Below are positions 48,692 through 59,430 of a DNA stretch of 64,000 bases, piece by piece. The first letter of the stretch is position 1. Each line of letters starts with the position of its first letter. This DNA comes from Euonymus europaeus (Eukaryota; Streptophyta; Magnoliopsida; Celastrales; Celastraceae), in the NCBI GenBank assembly GCA_963580455.1, contig OY756970.1:18104001-18168000 (forward strand), in the 5' to 3' direction. The notes under the pieces were generated by a model, which was not told the DNA's origin, did no database searches, and saw only the letters and a program-made list of their open reading frames with translations. The position numbers and the translations under genes were made by a program.

Positions 48692-50344
48692 AATAAGCAC
48701 TCTGTTGTTGTGGCTTGCGTCTTTCAAACTTTAATGTATAAGTTTCTGGTCTTGTACTGTCTTTGGTCTTGATAAGTGTGTTATCTTTCCATTTGTGATG
48801 AATCATGAATGGTTTGGACTGAGTAGTTTATTATACAGAGGATGGTTGTGTCATGTGTGTTTCCGGAAAACACGAAAATCATTGTTCTTCTGCTTAGCCG
48901 CCCAGAGTCAAAGGGGCCTTATAGCCCCTGCTCTCAGTAACACCAAGCCTCTGTCCATGACCCAGAGTAACTCAAAATTCTTTGTTTTGCTTGCACACAG
49001 GCACAGCTCCTTTTTATCTAGATTTTAATGGTTTTTATGTCACTTTTGCCTATTATTGCTCCTTTTTCCTGATATTTGTGTAAAACAATCAGCTGATGAA
49101 TGTTGAAAAACATCTATCATGCATCATGAGTTGTAGAAAGAAACCAACCAATTCCTTTTGCTTGACTGATGCAGGCCCGTGCATCTCTCACCATAAATAA
49201 CCGTTAAAGAAAATCTCTCCATCAATTTCTGACACAACAATGTCCAATCTTGTAGGTGACAGAGCCAACGTAAAGATATAATACTCCACTGCTGGGGAGG
49301 TAAAATTCTACTTTGTTTATTTGTAGACTCCTAAATTTCCTGAAAGGATTGAGCGTGCCTTGTTAGGGCCAGTCCTATGCATATGTGAAGTTTAGCTTGA
49401 CTAGTTATTAGTCTGTTATTTTGCTAATATGGCACTATAACATTGTATTTGAACATAAGGTGAAGCATGTTTTCATATATTATCTGGTTTTATATCCAAT
49501 CAATATGAGCGGTAGCTCAAAATTTTAAGCCAAATTTTAGGTTACTTTATGACTAAATTTGTAATAAGTTATATGAAATAATAGGTAAGAAATTTATGCA
49601 CCTGTAGTTGAACATGAAAATTTATCAGAAGGCGAGATTCATGGTTCTCTTTTGGGGCATTGAACATTTGAACCTGTTAGAATTGTCTTCCATTACACAA
49701 TGTTAGGCAAACCCCATAACCTGCCATACCAAAGTCCTCTGCACTTACACCAGTTATCTTCTCCAAATACCTAGCCAAAAATAGTGCTCTAGGTTCAACT
49801 TGCGGTAAATATTTATCGACGGTGCAGATGGCTTTGATTGAGAGTCTTACGCATTCATATGTTTCCCACTGATTCATTTTAACTACTCTTATCAAGAGTT
49901 CTTATGTTTGTTTATAGTCTCTTGCTTTAAGAGATGGAACAGAGAGACTGAGCTGGAGAAGATGTACAGTTTTGGGTCTAGCTGCCACGCCCCTTCTTGG
50001 GTCTTTCTCGGTTCCCTCTGTCAAGGACTTCAAAAGGGTATTTTTAATGCTAATGTGGAAAATTTTCAGTTTTTGTTGGTTTTCTTGCATTTGTATATTG
50101 TTGATGGAGTTGATGAATTTCTTGCTTTTGATTCTTTCTTGTAAACCTCGCAACAACCCTTGTAAAGAAAGCCAATTACTTTACATCAGCTGTGTGGTAA
50201 TGATTTCTTGGTATTTTAAGTGATGGAATAATAATCACTACGGCGGAAATTGATCACCATTTTTATACAAGCACTATAACACCGGCCAGCATTTGAAATA
50301 GTTCAAGCCAAAGGGTCCCACTAATTCATCACTCCGCGTCAAAC

Positions 50345-50690
50345 TCTGCAGATAAATTGGTCCCGAGGGCCTTGTTTCAGAGATATGAGATGCTTGCAAG
50401 GACGTGGGGATTCTTCAAATGATCTACCATGGTGATGGTGTTCTACTGAATACGGGTCAAAAGATGATTGAGGATGCATTGAAAAAGGTGGTCTGTTGCT
50501 GGGGAAGAAGAGGATAGATGAGGTGAAGCTAATGGATTACAAAAACACCATTCATACCAAGAAATGTTAGAAACTGGAAAAATCTTTGGTTTTAGTTTGG
50601 GAAATCATACCCTTGTCCCTGCATCTTCTGACCACGATGACAAGTAAATAACACATCATGAGTCAGTCAGTGGCCTGGTTGGCGGTTGCC
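50345..50690 (+). pseudogene. Decayed 2-oxoglutarate dioxygenase exon 1
   Basis: CTTGTTTCAGAGAT, then a match to the NWGFF region (GACGTGGGGATTCTTCAA), AAATGTTAGAAACTGGAAAA (NVRDWKE in the intact gene) and CCTGCATCTTCTGACCACGATGA (PASHEPDD) appear in the same order as in 41880-42180. Frameshifts and stops interrupt them. No exon 2 or 3 counterpart was found before the MITE-like sequence that follows. Confidence 0.75.
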
Positions 50691-50767
50691 CTCCTGAGCT
50701 AAGGTATTGAATATTTTTGAACACCTGATTGCCTTGTGGCGGCCTCCGGCAATACACTTGATAAGAA

Positions 50768-50840
50768 TGTGCGTTTGGATGAGAGTATGTCCGATAGCGT
50801 ATAAGCTAGCGGATAAACTGAGTAGCATATAAGCTGTCAA
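50768..50840. mobile_element. Partial copy of the palindromic MITE-like family
   Basis: CGTTTGGATGAGAGTATGTC and AGCGTATAAGCTAGCGGATA match the left half and centre of 44818-44937 in order. The right inverted end is not clear. Confidence 0.5.
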
Positions 50841-51333
50841 ATACAAGACTTTCATGAACTGAAGTACTGAACTTTACTCAATAGAGATCTGACTTTGATT
50901 AGATATAAAAGTATTGGTTTGCTACAGTATCTTTTACAAATAACTGGGAAAGAAACTGCTTGAGATTCCCAAGTTTTACACGAATCAGCAATTGTGCAGG
51001 ACAACCAAGGACACGAGGCAAGTCTACCATATTATCTAGATGGGAAGGTAAGAACTTGAACTGTAAACTTCTGATTATTGGACTTGGATGTTATTTTGGT
51101 TTTTCCATAAACTATTTCTAGTATCCATGGTTTCTCTCATGCCAACTTTACCTTAATTGCATAATATTTATGAAAAGATAGCAATCTTGACATCTAGCCA
51201 AAAGACATACTTTGATTTCGATTATTGACCAATGAAAAAGAAAAGAAAAAAAAGAGCCTACCTGCCGCTCTTTTTCCAAGGATAAGACACCTAACCAATT
51301 ACTTATTGTAAGTATAGTCAAACAAAGACATTG

Positions 51334-52774
51334 ATGGAGAAACCCAAAATGCTCTTCTTCATCATCTCCATTTCCCTCATCATTCTTTCTATCAGACCAA
51401 TCATGGCAACACCACAACCAGCACCTAACAAGCACTTTGTGCTGGTCCATGGTTCATGCCATGGCGCATGGTCGTGGTACAAAATTGTGGCACCATTAAG
51501 ATCATCTAGTCACAAGGTCACTGCAATAGATTTAGCTGCTTCTGGGATTGATCCTAGGCAAGCTAAAACACTCAGTTCGATTTCTGATTTCTTTCAGCCC
51601 TTGATGGATTTAATGACATCTCTAGCTGCTGATGAGAGAGTAATCCTTGTTGGTCATAGCCTCGGTGGGTTGGCTATTTCTAATGCCATGGAGAGGTTCC
51701 CTCATAAGATTTCTGTTGCAATTTTTGTCACTGCCTTGATGCCTGGTCCTTCCCTCAACATATCCACTCTCAATCAAGAGGTGCTTCAATGCCTAAACTC
51801 TTTTTTCTTTTCTTCATTTTTTTTGAATTTAATTATGCCTTTTCTTTTCTTTTTTTATTATTTTTTTAAAATTTAATTATGCTTTCTATGCAATGACATA
51901 TTGGTCGCCAGCAGTGACATATTTGGGGTTTCTTTGACTTGTTTTCTATTTTTATGTTTTTTATTTTGTATTTCCATACTCCTTTTTTTTTTATGGAGTG
52001 ATTTTCTATTTTTCGTGTTTTCTAAAATAACAATCCTACTAAACCCAAATTTTAACTTACATACTTTGAGCCAGTTGGCTAGTTGAGTAGGGGTGCTATT
52101 AAAACTTTTTGGGAGGGCAAACCAAAGGATTAATAAACTTTTGTAGGGGAAAAAAGTTAATAAAATATAACTTGGAAATGATTAACCCTAAAATGTATTC
52201 TTTTTAGTAAAAGAATTTATCTTTTCTTTATTACAGTAATAATATTTTTCTGGGTAATTTGTCAGTCATTCAGACAAACAGGGTCCTTACTGGACAGTCA
52301 ATACACATACGATGATGGGCCAGACAAGCCTCCAACTACATTAATTCTCGGCCCCTTGTTCCTGTCAACAAATTTGTACCAGCTCAGCCCAACTGAGGTA
52401 ACAACACGTGTAACTGCTATTCTAAATCAATTTCATCCGGTCATACAAACATTAAAGATCTAACGGTTGCAAAAACCTTGAACGGACAGGATTGGGCACT
52501 GGCAACAATGTTGATGAGACCATTACGTCTGTTCAGTGAAGACGACATGTCCAAGGTATTAAAGCTATCAATTGAGAATTACGGATTGGTCAAACGAGTC
52601 TTCATCGTATCAGAAAAAGATGGTTTGTCAAAGATGAAATTTCAACAGTGGATGATCGAGAGGAATCCACCAAATCAAGTGGTGGAGATCAGAGGATCAG
52701 ACCATATGGTCATGATGTCTAAACCATCAGAGCTCTTGTCTCACCTCCAATGTATTTCCAGTACTTACAATTGA
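51334..52774 (+). CDS. Methylesterase (MES/SABP2 family, alpha/beta hydrolase)
   Basis: Three exons: 51334-51780, 52266-52397 and 52490-52774, giving 287 aa. Plant MES enzymes release active hormones such as salicylate, jasmonate or auxin from methyl esters; hydroxynitrile lyases and polyneuridine-aldehyde esterase belong to the same family. The fold begins HFVLVHGSCHGAWSWYK. The nucleophile is S109 in VGHSLGG, with D237 (VSEKDG) and H265 (GSDHMVMMSKP) completing the triad, so it should be active. Substrate is not predictable. The ATG at 51334 adds a 23-residue hydrophobic leader (MLFFIISISLIILSI) ahead of MATPQPAPNKH. Starting at that internal Met (51403) would give the usual cytosolic length of 264 aa. 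The leader reads like a signal peptide. Both starts remain possible. Confidence 0.92.
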
Positions 52775-55638
52775 ATTACCCTTTTAACATATCTCTATAT
52801 GGTTTGGTCAATGTGAAAACTAAATAAAGCGAAAATAAAAGTGAAAACTCCATTCCTGAATTTAGTATTTACAGAAGCCTCTTACAATACACTAAACATA
52901 GGGCAGTAAAAAGAATGGATAAAATCGAAACCGACCGAAATCGAATCTAACTAACAAAAAAACAAAAACATAGCCAAAGATAAAAGCAACCAACCTCAAC
53001 TGCAGTGTGCGCCCCTAATCGCAATGAACAGAATCATAGGCAACTGAAATTAATCAAGGAAGAAAACCAACGAAAGGGATCGAATTGGCATTACTCGGCA
53101 GCCTGTGTATATAGCTGATGACGATGAGGGTTGTTTTGTTGAAAGACTGCACCAATTGCTTCTGCTACCACAATCACAAAATTTATAGCCAGTTTCACTT
53201 GTGCTATGCACATCTCCAGTCTATGAATCATCTCTGCTCTTGCTTTCTCTCCCTTTTTCTTTTCTCCGTGTAAACTCTGATTTATTCAAAAAAGCAGCAG
53301 CCAAAAAAATATAAAAAAAATCTACCTGTTTAGTTTTCTTAATTTTGGCTCTTGGAAGACATCGAAGGCCAGTTATTGATTAGGCAAACCCAGTCTCTCT
53401 ACACTCTAACAAGAGATCTTTGTAACAAGGCAAATGAGTTATCCAGTTTGAACGAGGGACAAGGTTGGCCATGCAAAAATAGGGTTAACATATCAAACAT
53501 TGAGCTGCAAACTGCTGAAGAGTACTGCTCTAGCATTTCAGCAGTCCATGCTGTACCTCTTTGAATTTTTTTTTCTGGTGATTCTGCAAAACAAGTGATA
53601 GCAGATGGGACTTCTTACTATTGTCCATATTGCACTAAACATCAGCATAAGAATCCTGCTATTTAGTGCGGTCTTACTTTACAAGTTATTTTTCTTTTGC
53701 TTTTCAATCCTCTTAATATCAATTAAATTTTATTTTTTGGGATTGTTTTTTAATTTTTAATATATCTCTTTTTCTTGTGAATTTTGATGCTCTCGGGGCA
53801 TGTCCCTTGAGTTTGAATTCTTGGCCATTTCTATGATGCCCTATTGTACTATTTTTGTTATTTGTTTTTGGAATATACTTATGACTTATAAAAAAAGGCT
53901 TAAAAAAAGGATGACTGTGACACAACAAATATTAAAAGACACAACGATTAGTCTCTTGAACAAGATTTAATTATGGATTGGGTTCAACTGGGTCAGTAAG
54001 AGTCGTGACAGGGCAGGATTTAGGAGAGATCTTGGGCATCTAGCATCACACATGTGTCGGGGGGTGAATCCAACACTTGAGGAAGTATTGTGCCCACTGA
54101 GGTTGCTTTTAATGAGAATTTGTTGAGAAATTCCATGCCTCAACCAGTTGAACCCTTGAATTCTTGGAGGTGGGGTTGAGCCACAAGTGACACAACCACT
54201 CGCAATTTACAAATAAATCAGAACCTCTTTTGCACTCTTTTGCTCAAAGTGACCTAAATCTAGCTTGCTCATTTGGCACTCATCATGGGTCTAAACTGAT
54301 AGTTAAAAGACGTCTTTCAATGTTAGGGCATGATCTCGGAGGAGTCCAAGACATTAATATCTACACGTGTGTCGAGAGAGGGTGAACCACCACTCGAGGA
54401 GGAATTATTTCCACTAGGATTGGGCCCAAGTGGAATTTGTGAATTAAATCTCTGCCTCTATGCCTCTCAACCCCACCTCCAAGAGAGCAAGGGTTTGAGA
54501 CATAGAGTTGTGAGATTTCCTAGTAAATATTCATTGGCCCAACTTCAATAGAAACAGTACCTCCAAGTCTAGGTTTCTTCCTCTGGACGCATGTGCTGAC
54601 CTGTACACACATGCAGGTGTTAATGTCTGGGACTCCTTTGAGATCCTACCTTAACATTGACCGACATTTTAAGAGGGTAAATTAGACTTTTTGTTCAAAG
54701 TTTTCACTTTTTGTTTCTATTTATCTTTATGTTTTAAAATTTAAAACTTGAAAAAGAAGAAAATTTAAAATAATTGCGAGTCATTAAATTTGTAAGGTAC
54801 ACATGTAATCCTATTAGTTATTAGGATTTAGTGATTTTTTTAATAATAGGAATGGAGTGTGACTTGAACAAGATATTACATACAATTCAACTTGCCAACT
54901 AAATTACTTGAGATTGAGATTGATAGGATTTAATTGCTTATTATACACCAACCTTAAAATTAATTAATTATAGAATATGCTTGGGGTTTGGCGTGTGAAC
55001 CGTGAACCAATGCAAACATGTATATTAATAAGACCTGATCAATAATATTTGTTTCAGAAGCCGATCAAGTAAAGAGTAAAGGGCGAAGGAGAAAGAAGAA
55101 AACTCCTGCTATGGCGGCCATGAAAATGTATATTCACTTTACGTACCATCAAGTCAATGTCGCAAACCCAGGTTGTATCTTATTCATGTGAATGTAAATA
55201 TACATCCCACACATCCCCATTTACATGTTGGATTGGAGTAGTCATGACCTTAATTTAAGGGGTTTTACAATGAGCGAATCAAATGAGTGTGAAAGAGATT
55301 GTAACTAGGGTTTTATCCATCAAGCTCTTGATTCGGCTTTTTATCAAAAAAAAAAGCTCTTGATTCGGCTTAGTAAGTCAACTGGGGTAGTTCTTGCGAG
55401 CTTACAATTTCTACATTTAAATAATCCGAGTTGTGGAATCCCTTAATATTTAATTCTCTCTCTTGATTATCTTGTGTTATTTATTCAACAAGTTGCTCTA
55501 AAAAAAGACCAAAAGAAGAAGAAGAAAATGTAATTAATGTTTGAAAAGTATCCATGAGTCTCTGTAATTTAATTTCAAGCAATCCTCCATTGTTGGACTC
55601 CTCTAGTCCCAGCTTATTGATCTCTCAACCGCAAAAAA
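52775..55638. other. Intergenic spacer left of and within tandem unit 1
   Basis: No gene seen in 52775-54333. An 18-bp inverted repeat, CTTGGAGGTGGGGTTGAG at 54163-54180 and its complement at 54466-54483, marks repeat-like sequence. From 54334 on this is the 5' flank of tandem unit 1 and promoter of the first ankyrin gene. Confidence 0.6.
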
Positions 55639-57886
55639 ATGGCACCGACCCGTCGGCACTACACGGAGTACTTGGGACTCTACAGAGCCATACTACAAGG
55701 TGACTGGACTGAAGTGGATAGAATTCTGAAATCAGATCCACAAGCTTTGACTGCCCATCTCACTCTCAAATTCGAGGTACCTCTCCACATAGCGGGCACA
55801 ACAGGCCGCAACATAGACTTATTGAAGGAGTTGGTGCAAAGAATGAGTGAAAGTCAACTCGAACTACGGGATTCATATGGAAGCACAGCTCTTCATCTTG
55901 CTTCAATAGCAGGAAACCTTGAAGCTGCTCAAATCTTGGTTTCAAAGCATTCAAGATTGCTACTTTTGAGGAACTGCGTTGATGAGACTGCACTTCATTG
56001 TGCTGCAGAGCATGGTCATGAAGATATTGTTTGGTTTCTGCTACCAAAGACGGAGAACGTGGATCCCACTGCATTTGAAGGGGAAGTTGGTGCCCATCTT
56101 GTTAATCTTCTCTTAATGGCCGATTTATATGGTTAGTAAAACTCTATATGATTGATTTTTCGAGTTCTTTGTTAGATTTATGGTTAAATGTTAAAGATTC
56201 ACGTCTCCTGTCAGCAGAATCTAGATCTGTGCTTAATTAACAAATTGAGTTTTTAGTAGAATCCATATTAACCAAATGGAAGGTCCTGCATTAGTTACTA
56301 TGTCTGATTCCTACAGTCCATGTCTGAGTGCAGGCATCGCTCGTTATGTATTGGAAAAATATCCCAATTTAGGTCTTGAACAAGGCCGCAGTGGGAAAAC
56401 TGCATTAGAGACATTAGCAGAAAGGCCTCAAGCATTTCCAAGTGGTTGTCAGCTCGGATACTGGGGACGCTTTGTATATCGTAGTGGGTTTCACAATTCC
56501 TCAAAATTTTCCTTTCTAAGTACTTTCATCGCCATTTTAATTTGAAGTCTGGTGTATTTCTATAGGTATTTATGTTGAGGGTCGTAGTGTGGAAATGCCT
56601 AGGGGAAGTACTGATGAGGAAAATCAAACTGGGTGTGGAACTTGGTTTGTTGATGCAAATCGCAATTGGATTTCGACAAACTTCTTATGTAAGTTCAGAA
56701 GATTTGGGTTGATAAAACACAGCTATGACACAAAGTTGATGCACAAGGATACACTTGAAATAGTCAGACGTATATGCGATCAAACTGCAAAACTGACTGG
56801 CTTAAGACCTGAAAGTTTGTTGACAAATCCAATACTAATGGCCGCGAAATTGGGCATTCATGAGATTGTTACCATAATTATTAAGGCCTATCCTTATTCA
56901 ATTTGGCTTGTTGACGATGACAATCATGGCGTAATTCACCACGCAGTCATTCACCGCCAAGAGAACGTTTTCAATCTGTTGTACCAAATGGGCAAGCAGA
57001 AGAATTTTGCAACAGGTTCAACAGACAAGTATGAGAACAACATCTTGCATTTAGCAGGAAAGTTAGCACCATCGCAGAGGGTTTTGGGTGCGGCTCTGCA
57101 AATGCAAAGGGAGCTGCAATGGTTCAAGGTGTGATTGAGTTATCCAAACTAAACTGAAGATTGTACATTCCATTAGTTATCTTATTTGAACTCTGTAATA
57201 ATATTCTATATATGATTTCCAAATTTCAACAAATCATCTTGTTTTGACTGTCACTGACTTGTTTTGTACAGGAAGTTGAAAAGGTTATCCAGCCATCATT
57301 CAAAGAAAGGAAAGACGGAAATGGAAAAACTCCAAGAATGGTGTTCACTGAAGAGCACAGAGAATTAGTCAAGCAGGGTGAGGAATGGATGAAAGGCACA
57401 GCTTCATCCTTCACATTTGTTGCAGCACTTGTTGCAACCGTAGTGTTTGCATCCGCATTTACAGTACCAGGCGGCAACACCAGCGATACAGGAATTCCCA
57501 TCTTTTTAAACGAGGTGTCATTCTTAGTTTTTGCTGCATCTGATGCAGTAGCTCTCTTTTCATCATCTACTTCGGTACTGATGTTCTTGGGTATACTCAC
57601 TTCCCGCTATGCAGAAGAAGATTTTCTGAAGTCCTTGCCAATGAGGTTAAGTGTTGGCCTTATTTGCTTGTTTATCTCGATAACGTCAATGCTAATAGCT
57701 TTTAGTGCATCCCTGTACATAGTTCTTTCTCATCGATCGGAACTTGTTCTGATTCCAATCGTTCTAATAGCTGTTTTTCCGGCAATCTTATTTGCTTGGT
57801 TGCAGTTCCCTCTCCTGGTTGAAATAGTCTTTTTAACAGTTGGTCCTAGTGTATTTGGCCAGCGAAGCAAGGAAATTATCTACTAG
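55639..57886 (+). CDS. Ankyrin-repeat transmembrane protein with PGG domain, copy 1 (606 aa)
   Basis: Four exons: 55639-56131, 56334-56483, 56566-57128 and 57272-57886. Starts MAPTRRHYTEYLGLYRAI. Exon 1 encodes ankyrin repeats (PLHIAGTTGRNIDLLKELVQ, GSTALHLASIAGNLEAAQIL, ETALHCAAEHGHEDIVWFLL). Exons 2-3 encode further degenerate repeats (AAKLGIHEIVTIIIKAYP, VIHHAVIHRQENVFNLLYQM, NNILHLAGKLAPSQR). Exon 4 is the PGG domain (SSFTFVAALVATVVFASAFTVPGG) with four membrane helices. The family includes ACD6 and ITN1, plasma-membrane or ER proteins acting in defence and salt signalling; the specific role is inferred only. Intron 2 uses donor A|GTGGGT. All exons are intact and the twin copy lies 3.8 kb downstream. 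Confidence 0.93.
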
Positions 57887-59430
57887 TTGTGAGACTCTAT
57901 ATGGCAACATATGTAACTGCCCCACAACATTATTTTAAGACTTTAAAAATGGAGTTTTACGGGCTCTACCTTCATTTTTTGTTGGGTCATTCCTCCTCCT
58001 CTCAACTGCAAATTTTGCGCAAGTCGCAATGACCATCGAAGAACTAGAGCCAAATCCCACATCAGATCATGTCCAAGACTGGCTCGAGGACTCGGTGTCA
58101 TTTTTCTCGTCATTCTCGGAGGAGTCCAAGACACTAATACCTACACGTGTGTCCAGAGAGGATGAACCATCACTTGACAAGGAATTATTTCCACTAGGAT
58201 TCGGCCCAAGTGGAATTTGTGAATTAAATCCCTGCCTCCATGACTCGCAACCCCACCTCCAAGTGATCAAGGGTTCGAGGCATGAAGTTGTGAGATTTCC
58301 TAGTAAATATCCATTGGGCCCAACTCCAATAGAAACAGTACCTCCAAGTATGGGTTTCTCCCCCACGACATATGTGTTGTCCTGTAGACCTGTATACACG
58401 TGCAGGTGTTAATGGTTAGGAGTTAGGACTCCTTTGAGGTCCTACCTTAGCACTGGCCAACATTTTTAAGAGGGTAAATTAGACTTTTTATTCAAAGTTT
58501 TCTCTTTCTGTTTTTATTTATCTTTATATTTTAAAATTTAAAACTTGAGAAAGAAGAAAATTTAAAATAATTGTGAGTCATTAAATTTGTAAGGTCATGT
58601 TATACTATTAGCTATTAGTTATTAGGGTTTAATGATTTTTTTTAATAATAAGAATGAGGTGCAACTCAAACAAAAGATTACATACGATTCTAACTCGTCA
58701 ACTAAACTATTTGAGATTGATAAAGTTTAATGGCTTATTATACACCAATCTTCGAATTAATTAATTATGAGCAATCTGTATGGTTTGGCGTGTGAACCGT
58801 GAACCAATGCAAACATGTATATTAATAAGACCCGATCAAGAATATTTGTTTCAGAAAGCGATCAAGTAAAGAGTAAAGGCTGAAGGAGAAAGAAAAAAAT
58901 CCTGCTATGGCGGCCATGAAAATGTATATTCATTTTACGTACCATCAAGTCAATGTCACAATCCAAGTTGTATCTTTGTAAAAGAAAAACCGGGGTTGTA
59001 TCTTATTCATGTGAATGTAAATATACATCCTACACATCTCCATTTACATGTTGGATTGGAGTTGTCATGACCTTAATTTAATGGGTTTTACAATGAGTGA
59101 ATCAAATGAGTGTGAAAGAGATTGTAACTAGGGTTGTATCCATCAAGCTCTTGATTCGGCTTTGTAAGTCAACTGGGGTAGATCTTGCGAGCTTACAATT
59201 TATACATTTAAATAATCCGAGTTGTGGAATCCCTTATATTTAATTCTCTCTCTCGATTATCTTGTGTTTTTTATTCAACAAGTTGCTCTAAGAAAGACCC
59301 GAAGAAGAAGAAGAAGAAGATGTAATTAATGTTTTGAAAGTATCCATGAGTCTCTGTAATTTAATTTCAAGCAATCCTCCATTGTTGGAATCCTCTAGTC
59401 CCAGCTTATTGATCTCTCAACTGCAAAAAA
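57887..59430. other. 3' flank of copy 1 and promoter of copy 2
   Basis: 57887-58113 is the 3' UTR and flank of the first ankyrin gene. The duplication junction is at 58114. The open frame at 58029-58412 crosses this junction and is non-coding by appearance, since the same sequence upstream (54330-54551) is broken differently. 58470-59430 is AT-rich promoter sequence matching 54680-55638. Confidence 0.7.

Larger units (their letters stand above)
48692..51333. other. Intergenic spacer with dioxygenase relic
   Basis: 48692-48800 is probably the IPMS 3' UTR. No gene is supported in 48800-50340. A minus-strand 72-codon frame (49677-49895, with CTVDKYLPQVEPRALFLARY) has protein-like composition but I do not recognise it. 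A decayed dioxygenase exon lies at 50345-50690 and a MITE-like piece at 50768-50840. Confidence 0.55.

Noticed and set aside
53352..53564. 70-codon plus-strand frame
   Set aside because: The frame opens with TTG at 53349-53354, has no recognisable motif, and is flanked by AT-rich spacer without splice signals.
58029..58412. 127-codon frame between the ankyrin genes
   Set aside because: It spans the duplication junction, and the equivalent sequence in the other unit does not keep the frame.
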